Below are positions 1-11,339 of a stretch of DNA of 64,000 nucleotides, one piece after another. Source of the DNA: Rhyzopertha dominica (lineage: Eukaryota; Arthropoda; Insecta; Coleoptera; Bostrichidae); contig QCXZ01000064.1 of assembly GCA_025024175.1 (NCBI GenBank), positions 56,627,325-56,691,324 of the forward strand, written 5' to 3'. Position numbers and translations under genes: made by a program. The notes under the pieces are model-generated. The model saw only the letters and a program-made list of their open reading frames with translations, was not told where the DNA came from and made no database searches. Each line of letters begins with the position of its first letter. Positions within the stretch are counted from its first letter, which is position 1.

Positions 1-600
1 ATTGGATGCATGCAATAAAGAGCCTATTTAATGTGGTTTCTTTCTACACACTTTTTTAGCCCTTATGCTGATGAACTCTGTTTCAAAATTGTATTATGCC
101 CTTCATATGTAAATAACTATTAATGTTCCCTCAGATTTATTTACTGATACCAACTTGAAAAATAACAAATTCTGTTTCATAAATGGCTCTATTACTAAAC
201 GCAATTTGCATTTCGTAATGACTTTATTAAGAAGGCAAACTAGAAACAAATAAATTAAACACACATAGGACCCAATATTTACAGTAACAATGAGGTAAAG
301 ATATAAAACATTATACACTAAGATGGACAAATACATCTACTCATATATTTATTTGAAATACTGTAATAGGCATTCGCAATTAAATATTTATCAAACATTG
401 TATAATTTAAGAAAACCTCTTTTAAAAACCACACGGGCACTGACAGTAGTGAATAAAATAGTTGTTAATTAAAAAAAGTTGAATTTTGATCTTTTAAAAT
501 AAATACATGAATAATTCAATTTCCCTTTGATTCGACCACTAACTACCACAAGTAGTTACAATTTTTTTTGCTCTAATGTGATTTGACACATAATTTACAG
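1..600 (+). other. Brd8: Brd8 upstream intron (3' part)
   Basis: AT-rich sequence with no supportable coding exon. It ends in a splice acceptor (tttacag at 594-600) after a T-rich stretch near 560-570. In the Brd8 reading frame a TAA at 591-593 closes the frame just upstream, so coding must enter by splicing at 600/601. The intron splits a codon after its first base. Confidence 0.7.
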
Positions 601-2342
601 ATGCTGGAATTGAATCTCCAGCGACAGACTTGCTGGAAGATGCTGCTGATACCTTACCAAACCTCAAGATGGAAGACATTGAGAGTACAATTTTGTCTTC
701 TGATGAACCATTACCAGAGATAAAAAATGAAGAGGTTGAAGTGATCATCTCAGACCTTATTGAAAATGCCGATGACATAGTTAATGATCCCGAGCAGCAT
801 TTAAAATTAGACGATGATGACGACATCATTACCAATTTGGATAACGAGCTTAAAGAGCTTGGTGAAGATGATGGAGAGCAGAATTTTGAGCAACAGGAAG
901 AGGAAGCCGCACCTCCGCCTTCCCAGGTTGAGCCTCAACAACAACCGGCGCCTGTGGTTGAGAAGGAACCGCAAAAAATTGATCCATTTGAATTTGCAGA
1001 AGACGAACCAGAGGTGCTGCAGCCACCAAAGTCAAGCATGTCTTTGATAAAGCATCATATGCTGGTTAATGAAGAACAGCATCAGAATGTAGCAGAAAGG
1101 CATACATTGCAAGAGACTAATCTATTAATTGAAGAAAAGGAAATTAAAAAGGAAATGCCGGAAAGAAAAGATAGTTCTGAAGAGAAGAAAAGTGCAGTAA
1201 TGCCAGGTTCTGTTGAAATTGTGGAGGTAGTAGTTTTGGAGGAGGATGAAATCGAGAAACAGCTAAATAAATCTCAAATTGAAGATATTGTGCACTCTCG
1301 TAAACCTTCAGAACAGACTATGATAGAAGAAGAACAAAGTAAAACTGCCGACGTAGTCATCAAAGAGGAACCACAAGAAGACAATGAAAGCTTAACAGAA
1401 GCTACAGTCGTTAATGAAACAATGGAAGACAAAGAGATCAAAGAAGAACTCGATAATGCCAGGATTGANATAGATGAATCGGAAAACTCGAGACGAAACA
1501 CTTTTACTCCGGAATACTCTGAGGAATACTTTGATGATTTGAACATGTCCGTAACGAAACCCGAGAAGAGCGGTAAAGCAAAACGAGATTATTCACGAAC
1601 GAAAAAGAAAGAGGAGAAAGATTTTCACATACTTCTTGCCGTGGAAAAGGCCGTCAACGGACAACTGGAAGAAAATGAATTCGCAGAGGATTCATTTTCC
1701 GATAGGGAGTTTCGGGAAGCCGAAAAGAAATACGGAAGCCTGAGCAAACTGAGAAGTGAAACGGATCGATCCAACAGTCCCTGGACTGAAGACGAAGACC
1801 TAACCAACATGAGGAATAAAAGAAGGTATTCAACTCCGGCCACACCAACGGATTCGATTCCAAATTCTCCAGCTTCGAGTTCTGCTTACTGTGATGACGA
1901 GCGTGACAATCGCAGTTGGAAGAAGGCTGTTATGCTGGTTTACGGGCACCTGGCGGCCCATAAATACGCGTCACTCTTCTTAAAACCCATTACGGATGAG
2001 CAGGCTCCGGGTTATCATACCGTCGTGTATCGGCCGATGGATTTACAAACTATCAGGAAGAACATAGAAAGCGGGGCCATCAGGACGACAGCCGAGTTTC
2101 AGCGTGACGTTTTGCTCATGTTCACCAACGCTATAATGTACAACAAGACGAACGATCTCATTTATAATATGGCTGCGGAGATGCAGAAGGAAGCGATTCA
2201 ACACATCAAACAGTTTTTGCAGGCCCAGGGTCAAATGGATGGTCCTCTTAGGAGGGAGACGCGAACAAGTGAGCCTGGTGGCAAGAGGAAAAGGGAATCC
2301 GAATGTTTCAACAACAGGGCAAAGAAAAGGAAGGATGATTAG
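601..2342 (+). CDS. Brd8: Bromodomain-containing protein 8, terminal exon
   Basis: Last coding exon of Brd8, a chromatin reader and subunit of the NuA4/TIP60 histone acetyltransferase complex in the nucleus. The frame is open from the acceptor at 600; bases 601-602 complete a split codon and the first whole codon is at 603. There is no local ATG start: position 630 is an in-frame TTG (Leu), so the N-terminus lies in exons left of the window. The first two thirds are acidic, low complexity and Glu/Asp/Ser rich, with Gln/Pro tracts and Lys-containing IKEE/VKEE-like repeats that could be SUMO sites. The bromodomain spans about 1905-2220: WKKAVMLVYGHLAAHKYA (helix Z), the PMDLQTI turn in the ZA loop, and YNKTND with the acetyl-lysine-binding Asn. 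A Lys/Arg-rich tail, probably nuclear targeting, precedes TAG at 2340. One N at 1469 leaves one residue undefined. Identity rests on bromodomain plus C-terminal position; I am confident of the family. Confidence 0.92.
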
Positions 2343-2770
2343 CATTATGTGCTCAGGAACAGTGAGATTCTGTTCGACTTTGATTATTTTTGAAACACAC
2401 TTTAGTTTATTAGTTGGGCATGACGTTTATTTGTTTCATTTCTGGTATTTTATAGAAAAGTTTAAAAAGATCATTAAACCTTTTTTTCCTTATTGGGGAA
2501 TGAATATGTTTAGTTTTCTAGTCGTTTTCTTTTCAAATTATTGTAATGTTCTGCTCTTGGGATATTTAATGTAATATTTCCTTGTGGGAATGTCGTAATA
2601 TTGACTACTTGGAGTCACTTAAAGATTTCTTGTAAATCTACCTTATTACATTTAAAAAAGCACGTACAGCTGCATTTAAATGGCATTGTTGAAGTATAGA
2701 ATGTATATATACTTAGCTGAAAGATTAAGCTAAATCTTTATCAATAAAACATTTATGTATAATAAGTGTT
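2343..2770 (+). other. Brd8: Brd8 3'UTR with polyadenylation signal
   Basis: AT-rich non-coding sequence following the Brd8 stop. A canonical AATAAA lies at 2743-2748, about 400 bp after the stop, so cleavage is expected near 2760-2775. No competing signal is seen closer to the stop. Confidence 0.7.
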
Positions 2771-3328
2771 CTTTCATAATTCATACTTGATCATTAATAT
2801 TAACGGGCTGTTCAGATTTTGTGTTAATAGATTGATACAGAGTCGACCCACCAGGGCACACTTTCAATGGATTATGGAAAAACTATACTTAGGGAAAAAT
2901 CCTAAAATTTGGTAGTAAGTTATTGATACTGGCGGACATCAGACAAAAAAATTTAAGGATGTGGTACTTCCTGTTATACCTGAAGTAGATGTCAACTTGT
3001 GAATTTCAAATGAAATAATAAGGTAAAGTTCTATAAAGGCAGGTTTTGCAGCCGTCATTCGATCCACCACAACCGCTAGAGAGAGAGAGAGAAGATAACA
3101 CTGAGTTGCTCTGATATGTTTGAAAATAGTCTTATTAGAAAACTGGTGATCGACATTTTCACGTAAGTAAGCTGGAGGCGGGTGACAACTACAGGCCTAC
3201 GGAGGCATTAAACATATTTTTTAATCAATTTTTGAGTTTAATTTCTTTGTTATTCCTAAAAAAACCTAAGACGAACAACTGCCTATCTGTCTTCATGGGG
3301 CAGGGGGTTTTCTAACTCGGATTTGCCC
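2771..3328. other. Intergenic, no gene seen
   Basis: AT-rich sequence with a short GA microsatellite at 3077-3094. No recognisable coding or mobile-element signal up to the target duplication of the next element. Confidence 0.5.
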
Positions 3329-3336
3329 CCTCTATG

Positions 3337-4840
3337 CAGTGAGGTGTCATATATAACTAGAGTGTGAAAACCCTCCGCCATATTGTTTTTACATGGACGC
3401 CATATTGGAAATAGTGATTCTAAAAATGACTGAAAGTTATGCAACCGTATATGCAGTGATGTATTCATATTGCGTACAGAAATTTTAGTTAAAACACAAC
3501 TTTTATAAGTTTATTGGTTTGTCTGTATTGTTTATTGGTGTTTTGCGATTCATAATTTATTCAGCGTTCAGTACTACAGTGATGAGAGTTAAAAAATACT
3601 GTTACATGAGAAATTGTAAAGCTGTCGACCCTAACAGAAGTTTTCATCGATAGGAGATACGTTAACTTGATAAATCTGTAATGTACCTATCTAATTTTGA
3701 TCTTATTTAAGACTGCCACAATTACAGCCAGAACTATTCCAACAGTGGCTTAAAAACTTGGGTGAAAATGAAGCTTCCATTTTGTCTAAGAAGAGATATC
3801 AGATCTGTTCAGCTCATTTTGATGAAAAATGTTTTGATAGAACTGGGCAAACTGTTCGTTTAAAACCAAACTCATGCCCTACATTATTTCTTGATAAAGA
3901 GGTGATATGTCTAAAGAAATATTACCATTGATTGATATCAAGGAACGTTATTACAAAGAAGAAGACAATTTTTTTTTCAGAAGAACAAATTTTATTTATT
4001 TTTTTAATATATAGTTACATGGGTATTATGCTTTGCATGTAAATGCTTATATAGCGTTTGACTATTCAGATAGCTTTTAATTAAATTTTAAGGATATAAG
4101 TACTGGGGTAAGTATTTAAAGTGCATGTAATATAATACATATTTACCAAATGCATGATGAATGAATTAAAAATAAATGGAAAGAATGGTTTGTAAATATG
4201 ACTTTCAAGTAAGTATGTACCTACATCGGGTTATACTAGGTAATAAAGTAAAACTGCGATGACAACTTTTTTACAATGAGGAATCTTTTGATAACAACGA
4301 CTTCTTGTTCAAAATATAATAAACCATATTGTGTTTCTTCAGATCAAGAAGTAGGTATATGGTATAGATATTCTTTATGCAATAACATATTTATTTTTCC
4401 CTTCAAAAGGGTTATCCATGTAAACGGCTAAAATTTTATACAGTTTACAGGTCACTATTGAGAAGTATGCATATAGACTTTTTCTTAAATAAAACGTATG
4501 GTGTACTGTATACATGTGAGTATATATGTATATATTGATGTTTTTAGTAAATATGTACAGAATGAACTTGTTTTGAATATAAATAACTGTGAGCATTACA
4601 TTTGTTGTTTGTTTATATTTAAGTGTTTACAGCCTGAGGTACTCAAATACGAATATCCACGAAAAAAACACGAAAGTATTAAGATTTATTTCCGTAACGC
4701 CTGTTTGCAGGCAACCCGTCATTTCACCCTGTTTATATAGTATACTTTTACTATTTCCAATATGGCGCCCATGCGAAAACACGACCTATTACCCCTTCTA
4801 CCACCTTTTCTCACTCTAGGTATATGTTTACACCTCACTG
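3337..4840 (+). mobile_element. P-superfamily DNA transposon, non-autonomous
   Basis: A 1504-bp element flanked by a perfect 8-bp direct duplication, CCTCTATG, at 3329-3336 and 4841-4848. Both ends start CAGTGAGGTGT when read inward. Inside them, blocks resembling CTAGAGTGtGAAAA and then GCCATATTGGAAATAG are again repeated in inverted orientation (3396-3418 versus 4750-4775). An 8-bp duplication together with an internal THAP domain is the P-element signature. No RNase H-like transposase catalytic region is visible, so the copy is non-autonomous and probably internally deleted. It lies just downstream of Brd8. Confidence 0.85.
3582..3931 (+). pseudogene. THAP domain fragment of P-like transposase
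   Basis: Sequence-specific DNA-binding zinc module, the N-terminus of P-element-type transposases. The ATG at 3582 begins a protein with the first half of a C2CH THAP finger (CYMRNC, then SFHR), closed by an in-frame TAG at 3651. The second half resumes after an apparent intron (GT at 3661, AG at 3710-3711) with [18 protein letters not shown] (the C-x2-H pair) and [10 protein letters not shown], ending at TGA 3929-3931 unless the GT at about 3902 is used as a donor. The TAG before the intron, or one to two lost bases there, makes the domain non-functional. Family assignment is firm; splicing is inferred. Confidence 0.75.
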
Positions 4841-4865
4841 CCTCTATGTATATATGTTTGAAGTT

Positions 4866-4915
4866 ATCTAGAGTAAAGTCCCTAGATAGATCTATTTAGT
4901 GACTTTAATTTAGAG
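4866..4915. repeat. Collapsed MITE (34-bp palindrome) in the 5' LTR
   Basis: A 34-bp palindrome at 4874-4907 consists only of the two outer ends of the MITE found intact at 5961-6150. It is flanked by ATCTAGAG (4866-4873) and ATTTAGAG (4908-4915), the expected 8-bp target duplication with one mismatch. It sits at the homologous position of the other LTR. Confidence 0.7.
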
Positions 4916-5509
4916 AGATAATCAGCGCCATCTGTAGACCAGAATTGCAGACATGTGGATGCGGTACGGTAGGACACTGCGGGTGGTGGCCCTAGCTACA
5001 GATAGAGAGCGGAACTCTCCAGTAAATTTTTATCAATGAAACCTTCGCGAAGTTCGGATAGCGACAGTAAGATGTCCAACAATTTTCGATGACATAAATA
5101 GCGCGACGAAGAGAGTGCGGGCAGTTCTGAATTCGAATAGCGGTTATTAAGTGCGCGGAAGGCTTAGCGAAGCAGTTGTTTTTAGTGGTAGTATGTACGT
5201 GTAGACATCACAAATCGATGGAATAGTGCAAGAGCACGGTCAAGTAGAGTCACCATCAACAAGAGCGACTGATGGATTGTCGAAAGCTTCCGTAGGCCCA
5301 TCTACGAGTCAGTGATATTGGTCCTTTACTTTGGTGGAAGGAACACAACAGACCATGACCTTAATGGGAGGAAGTGTTCTGGAGAGTCCAGTGGGAATCT
5401 TTGGGTGCAGAGAACAGCCTACTGAAGAGAGCTTGGGAAAGCACCGATGGGAGGCATGTTACCATGTTGTTGGTAGTGCTCAAGGGGCGTGTACAACGAA
5501 TATTAGATT

Positions 5510-5938
5510 AGGTACATAGAGGAGCATCGTATACCAACCTACTAATAAACAGGGCTTTGGCAAAGGTACGCGAACGTTTATATTGGGTGGTTNGTTGTGA
5601 AGATGTAGAGAAATGGTGCAGCGAAGTNAGCAACCTCTGCAGCCAAGAAAGTAACATCAAAAAGTCTGAGGGAAGGGACGAAACAGTACAATGTGGGAGC
5701 TCTATTAGGACAGATTACCACCAGTGATCGTGCGAAAGCTCGCTATAAAGGAAGAGCCAATCACAAACAGTTTACAACCGCTTACGTTGTTACCAACAAA
5801 GTAATGAAAAAGATTAACGACTTAGCCTACAAAATCCAGCGCAGCCCAGATGGAGAGAGTACACTGGAACCATTGAAGCGAGAATACAATGGAGATCAGA
5901 ACGAATCGAAGTGATCGGGACGATCAGTTTCTAAGGAG
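5510..5938 (+). pseudogene. Gypsy integrase remnant (zinc-finger and C-terminal parts)
   Basis: Integrase inserts the retrotransposon cDNA. ALAKVRERLYW followed by WCSEVSNLC (5550-5640) matches the H2C2 zinc-binding region of insect Gypsy integrases, with the histidines lost. QYNVGA follows at about 5690. The frame then jumps to a C-terminal piece containing VMKKINDLAYKIQRSPDG (about 5803-5860), typical of the region just before the polypurine tract. The DDE core between them is missing, so a large internal deletion joined the two. Two Ns (5593, 5628) fall inside. Clearly non-functional. Confidence 0.65.
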
Positions 5939-5952
5939 GGTGTAGTATTACG

Positions 5953-6158
5953 TGCTAGAGTAAAGTCACTAGATAGATAAAGTACCGCAATTGTCCGCCA
6001 TTTTAGTGCAAAATAGTACCGGTAAATTTAAATGTTTATGTAGAAGACGGGATCAAAACTATTTGGTTTCTATGGTTTTGGTTTCATCCGCCATTTTAGT
6101 GCAAAAATAAGGACAATGAATTGCGGTACTTTATCTATCTAGTGACTTTATGCTAGAG
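5953..6158. mobile_element. 190-bp MITE in the 3' LTR
   Basis: An inverted-repeat element at 5961-6150 with 32-bp near-perfect ends (TAAAGTCACTAGATAGATAA inward from both sides). It is bounded by an exact 8-bp duplication TGCTAGAG (5953-5960 and 6151-6158). A second motif, CCGCCATTTTAGTGCAAAA, occurs twice in direct orientation inside. The 8-bp duplication suggests hAT or P mobilisation. No coding capacity. Confidence 0.75.
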
Positions 6159-6599
6159 AGATAATCAGCGTCATCTGTGGACTAGAATTGCAGGTATATG
6201 GACGCCGTATGGTAGAACACTGCGGGTGGGGACCCCAACGTGTGATAGAGGGTGGGAATGTCGACACTTTCCAGTAAATTTTTATCAATGGAACCTTCGC
6301 AAAATTTGAAGAGCGGAGAGGAAATTTCTTCTAGAATTTTCGATGGGGATATAAATAGCTCGACGAAGGAAGTGCGGGCAGTTCTGAATTCGAATAGCGG
6401 TTATTAAGCGGAAGGTTTAGTGAAGCAGTTGTTTTTATTGATAGTGTATACACTGTGCAGTATGGTTATAGTTTAGTTTAGTATTAAATAGTTGTGCTTA
6501 GACCTAGTGTATTTGGTACAAGGTGTTTTAAATAAAAGGGGTTAAGTCGGAAATCCTCAGTTTTCGAGCCCGTAGTCGTAACAGTATAAATGACGGTGA

Positions 6600-7570
6600 T
6601 GGCGACTGGGAATAATAGTTCTTAAAGAGCCTTAAATCGGGCTATTCTTCAACGATATCATATACGGAATTATCTGAACCTTCTCAAAAGTTTGAGGGGG
6701 AAGGGCTTTGGACTTACACTTTAGAGGCGCGTTCCAACTACCAAAACTGAAAAGCTATTGAAACTGGAGGTAGTTTGGAATACACCGTATAGTTTGAGTC
6801 AATGGGTTTAATGTTTCTTTGCTTTCGACAAATAATTGTGCGGAAATATTTTAAGCACCTAAATGTCGAACCATCATCGTGTATACTCATTAATTTGCAG
6901 CTCATGGATCGCAGATTCGCCTAATCGACGCCACAATTACCTAAACAACCCGTTTGCAGCGCGTACAGTCTAAAATGGGACTCATATGTCATGCGAGACA
7001 GGAAAAGTCTTATGGGGCCGCAGCGTTCTTTGAAAGATTCACTCCCGACGTGGAACGCTCCATTTCGTCCGCTAATGATGTAGACTGAGCGTCTGGTGCT
7101 GTCTCGCTGCTTCTTATATTAAAAAAAGTGGAATAACACACGCTAACATTGCTACTGAAATTAATTTCATTGGCTGCACTGCAGAACCTGCAATTGTGTG
7201 CTTTTTCCCTTTTTTGACCCATGCAATCTTTATATTATTCGTACATTATTTTCTTTAATCGAGGCTCAGTAAGCTGCAATAATGATCCATACTAAAAAAC
7301 AACCCAAGTAAACCTGTGCAAAGTGAAAATGTTGATACCCGTTACATGGATTCGCATGTGGGATTTGGACCCTCCTACTCTAGCGTTTGGTGATTAGTAT
7401 TAGTATTAGTATTAGCGAAAATATTTTACCATATCCAAGATGGTGTAAACCGCGCTAAACGCGTCCCTATTCTAATAGTTTTCACTCATTTAGCACACAA
7501 AGGAAAGAATACGGCATAATATACTAGGTAAAGTACTGTACGACTGTTGGATATAAAGACATTTTCAGTC
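6600..7570. other. Intergenic, no gene seen
   Basis: No supportable gene. Contains a very short (ATTAGT)n run at about 7396-7416 and otherwise unique-looking AT-rich sequence. Confidence 0.4.
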
Positions 7571-7574
7571 TTAA

Positions 7575-8761
7575 AGTATCAAGCAACGATCTACGACACT
7601 CATTATACGGACAACCGGTTACCGCTCACAATGGTTTACAAGTATTACCTGAAGCTGTCCTAAATAACAGACGGGTTCGGCACGTTCCACTGTTTAGCAG
7701 CGGAATGGACCGTATCCAAAAATTGAATTTAGGCTTTTTAGAATTTTTTTTCCGTACACATAAATCAATGAGCATTATTTGGTATTATTATTTGAACTAC
7801 TAATATTTCCCATCTTTTAATGTATGACTAAATCGTATTCTTTCCTAATGTAATGAGTAGTATCTATTTTTTCAACAATGGATGGTAAACATTCCAATTT
7901 CAATGTGGCAGCCCATACTTTCTAATTTTTGATCGCGGTGTGCAATTGTCCTCTGCCCTGTTTCTTCACAGGTTAAAATTGTCTTTTAATCCGGGGGGTC
8001 ATAAACGTAGTTTGTACCTATATATTTTTTGGAAATAAGAAGAAATCGGAACTAGTCTACTACTACTATAAACGGTATTGAAAGCATATGTGTTTACTTA
8101 TTTTACAGGATATAAGCGTACAAAGTGCAATATTTTTTTCTTATTCAGTCATACCTACATATATGCTTACATTTAGCTACCTATTAAGAGGCGTTTGTGA
8201 CAAATACATTTCGTAGGGCAACTGGTCAGATGATTTTTTTTTTAGTTTGTGACTCTTGTAATGTGCTTATTAACAACCTGTAATGAACATAATCGATACC
8301 GTGTATAAATTTTATTTTGCACTATTGTAAATTTTTTCTAACAAATGTAAATAATTTTCTATACTTACTAATTTGTATGTTTTTATATTAAATTTGTATA
8401 AATTCGTTATGGCATGTAAAGGCTTTTATTTTATACATCGGGAAATTTAAACCCAATAAAGTATCACATAAAAATAGATCGCGGGTCGCACCAGTTAGTA
8501 TCAGGTCTGCATTAAATAAAATTTGTTATATTGTTTATATTATATGTTTTATTGGTTGCTAAATTATCACAACTAACAAATTTCAAAAATTTATACGGCT
8601 CATTTAGGAACTTTGAAGCGAGCCACTAATCCCAATAGTTTGGGACGGCCGACCATAAGGTTGTAAAAACCCTCATTTACAATACAATAGTTTACGACGG
8701 CCGACCATCAAGCTGTAAAACCCTCTGCATAAGTCAGTGTCATAGATCGTTGCTTGATACT
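7575..8761. repeat. Anonymous element bounded by 26-bp inverted repeats
   Basis: The 26-bp sequence at 7575-7600, starting AGTATCAAGCAACGATCTA, recurs inverted at 8736-8761 with one mismatch. Near its right end a 45-50 bp motif containing GACGGCCGACCAT is tandemly duplicated (about 8635-8683 and 8688-8727), and related pieces lie at 8938-9010. No target duplication and no transposase were found, so superfamily is unknown. Confidence 0.5.
7705..7829. repeat. Dispersed repeat, copy 1
   Basis: About 125 bp that reappear in the same orientation at 13374-13504 with roughly 90 percent identity by eye, from CGTATCCAAAAATTG to TTTTAATGTATGAC. It lies within the 7575-8761 element, so the second copy may be a fragment of the same family. 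Confidence 0.6.
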
Positions 8762-8769
8762 ATATGCGC

Positions 8770-10390
8770 CAAAGGAAAGGAATGACCACCCAAAAACCAG
8801 TGACTCTGAAACAAAAATAATATACCCTCAAATTAAAATACAATATAGAAATACTATTTCAATCATCACAAGTATTGTGATTTTAGAAAAAGGACAATCT
8901 ATTAAACATTAATATTAAAAGGTGTGACAGTAGGTAAGGGCCGACCATAAATATTGTGCGAATATGATTTTGATTGTTTAAGCACTTTATTATGGCCTGG
9001 CCATAAACTCCCATAAAAATAATGACGCCCAGATGTTTATTACAATAGATTTGAATTGTATCTGTAAGGATGGGTCGTAATCAATTTTAACATGAACTTA
9101 CTGCAATTTACTTTTAATTATGCTTTAAGAAAATATCTATAAAGAGCTTTAATTCCTGGAAATGCACTGGCAAACTTTCTCTAAAATATTTAGGTATCTG
9201 TGAATCTATTTAATCTCTTTTAATCCTTTCTTGTGCTGTGTCAAATACAATCATTTTCTTCTTGTGTGTAAACCAGTCTTGTATACTCTGCGAACACTTA
9301 TTTAGGAAACCTCTTTCATAAATTCAATAATGAAAGTTATTTCACTGTTTTACTAGTTCAGGAATGCTAGGAAATCAAATCGAGGTTATTTTTGAAGAAG
9401 TCTTCCCTGTTAGTGAATGTGGAGTATTTTTAAACCATCATACATCATACATATCGAAATTAATGTTGAAAGATATTTCACATTACACCCATGTACCATT
9501 TTGTTTAAGGATTATTTTAAAAAAATCACACAATTGCTTTTCCTTTTGTTATTTCACGAATTTTTTAACATAAACCACTGTAAAGGTGAGTTTAGGTATG
9601 GATACGTCCGGAAGGAGGTCCATTATGAATTGTGCAAGTGTAGTACTGATTGTCGAGCCCATGGAACAGCCAAATACTTGTTTGTTATAAGAATTACCAT
9701 AAGCAAAATAGTTTTTTTTTGAAATTGAAAGTTAATATTTTTAGAAATAATTATTTTCGTTTATATGAATTAGTTAATTTAGGGCATTGAATGTAGGGGT
9801 CATTATCTTGCCACTCTTCACTTATAACTTTAATTGCTAGCTGTTTGGATATGTTGCCAAGTAAATTAACAATATCCAACGATACAACTTCGTATTCCAG
9901 CTGAATTGATATACCCTTTACCTACACTCTTTATAAAATCAAATGTATCTGCTATGTAATATGGATTACTTTTATTATACGTTTTATTAATACCTTGCAC
10001 AGTAGCTGGGCTACATGGTCAAAGGATTGAATAATGCCTGGCCTTAAAATAAAGTGTCGAAAGCTAGGCATAGAAACAAAAGTACTTCTTGGTTAATAAC
10101 CGTAAGGCCGAAAATGCTCTTGCTAACGCTTCCAAATTGTTTTTTAGCATAAATGTCTCGCATTACTGAGCCGTTTTAAAAAAGCTGCAAGTTGTACTAT
10201 TACGTACTTTCTCCTGCATATGGTTTATTTAGGTATAGGTAAATCCTGGAGTGACGGCCCACCTTCTTTAAAATTCCTATCTCTTACCTATTTGAAGAGC
10301 CCAAAAGAAACGACAAATTTATATTATTCAACAAAAAAAAGTGCGATCGGCCATCTCCCCATCCTGTACAGGTGCCCTAATAAGTAAGTA
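8770..10390. other. Intergenic, no gene seen
   Basis: AT-rich sequence with GGCCGACCATAAA-like motifs near 8938 and 8990 related to the preceding element. No other feature could be supported. Confidence 0.35.
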
Positions 10391-10394
10391 AAGC

Positions 10395-10810
10395 TTTTCT
10401 AGTGTTTCTTCTTGGGCAAAGTCTTGCCCAGATATTAAAAAACTGCAATCTTCATTCAACCATTTGTGGCAATGAAGGTATTTAGTCCAGTCTTCTTTCT
10501 TCTTAGTGAGTAATTTTCCCCGCAGTTGACATATTCGTCTTCTTCTATTTGCATGTTCATGTCGTCTTCAGAATCAGTCGCGTGTCCATTGGAAGAGGGG
10601 GGTACAAGCCCCCTAGTCTTCTTGAGTTTAATTTTCTTTGTGTTCATGTATTTGCCTTTCTTGCAGCCCATGCACACTCTTATTTTCTGTTGCTGCACTT
10701 CATTCGCAGTAGTAGCTTCTACAGGAGTTAAAACGTACTCGCAGCTTGCCTTCCTTTGCGTAGCACTTCAAGAGGTTCAGTGTGTGAAACTGGTGACAAC
10801 TGTTTAAGTT
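10395..10810 (-). pseudogene. Pogo/Tigger-type transposase C-terminal tail
   Basis: Reading leftward, the frame gives VCMGCKKGKYMNTKKIK, an acidic linker (DSEDDMNMQIEEDEY) and NCGENYSL. After a one-base shift at about 10495 it continues as KEDWTKYLHCHKWLNEDC. CxxCGE..., W..C..C.KW..E.C is the cysteine-rich end seen in many insect pogo/jerky-class DDE transposases. The catalytic DDE core is absent and the frame is broken, so this is a fragment. The assignment rests on the Cys/Trp pattern only. Confidence 0.45.
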
Positions 10811-11339
10811 TTCCTGGTGAAATAAAATGGGGTATAAATTGTTTTATTTCAATTTCGCAATAATATTGTTTTTGGGTATACTCACATAATTAGCCAGCTA
10901 AATGTTTTGCTAGATGTATTACACTACGACCTTGCTATGGTACGCTTCTGATTAAGCGGGTTCTGACTGAGTTACAAAAGTTTATGTGGTACCTGTACCA
11001 ATAATTTCAGCATGAACGGTTTCGAAAATATTTAAGAAAAACAGTCTTCAGAGTGCACATTTTGATTGAACAGGCGCATCTCCTTTAGAAAGCATTTTTC
11101 GACGGATGTTTATACGAACATTTTACCTAGAACTTTCGACGCATGTTTAGGAACCATTTATTCTAAAATTTACCTAGTGAACAAGTATCTACGCTGCGCT
11201 TTGAAGCGTTGAATAGTGCCGTAACTGCCAAACTTTGTTAAAATAAATGGACTGAACTTAAACATGACGATATCTTGATGTAGGTACGCGCAATATACTT
11301 GCACCTAGGTGCATCAAACGCATCGAAAAACAAGCAGAA

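Larger units (their letters stand above)
4854..6583 (+). mobile_element. Ty3/Gypsy LTR retrotransposon relic
   Basis: Two diverged direct repeats, about 4854-5200 and 5941-6583, flank a short internal region carrying integrase remnants, so most of gag and pol has been deleted. The 3' LTR starts TGTAGTATTACG directly after a purine tract (AAGGAGGG, 5933-5940). It contains a TATA-like TATAAATA at 6350-6357 and appears to end in CA at 6582-6583. After the 3' LTR, sequence with GGCGACTGGGA resembles a primer-binding/leader region, hinting at a former tandem copy. The 5' copy is truncated at its 3' side near 5200. Confidence 0.75.

Noticed and set aside
630..632. A start codon for Brd8 at 630
   Set aside because: The codon there is TTG and the frame is open from the splice acceptor at 600; the preceding in-frame residues fit the protein, so this is an internal Leu in a terminal exon.
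9364..9722. Two overlapping + strand open frames as genes
   Set aside because: AT-driven composition, no domain, no promoter or splice context that I could support.
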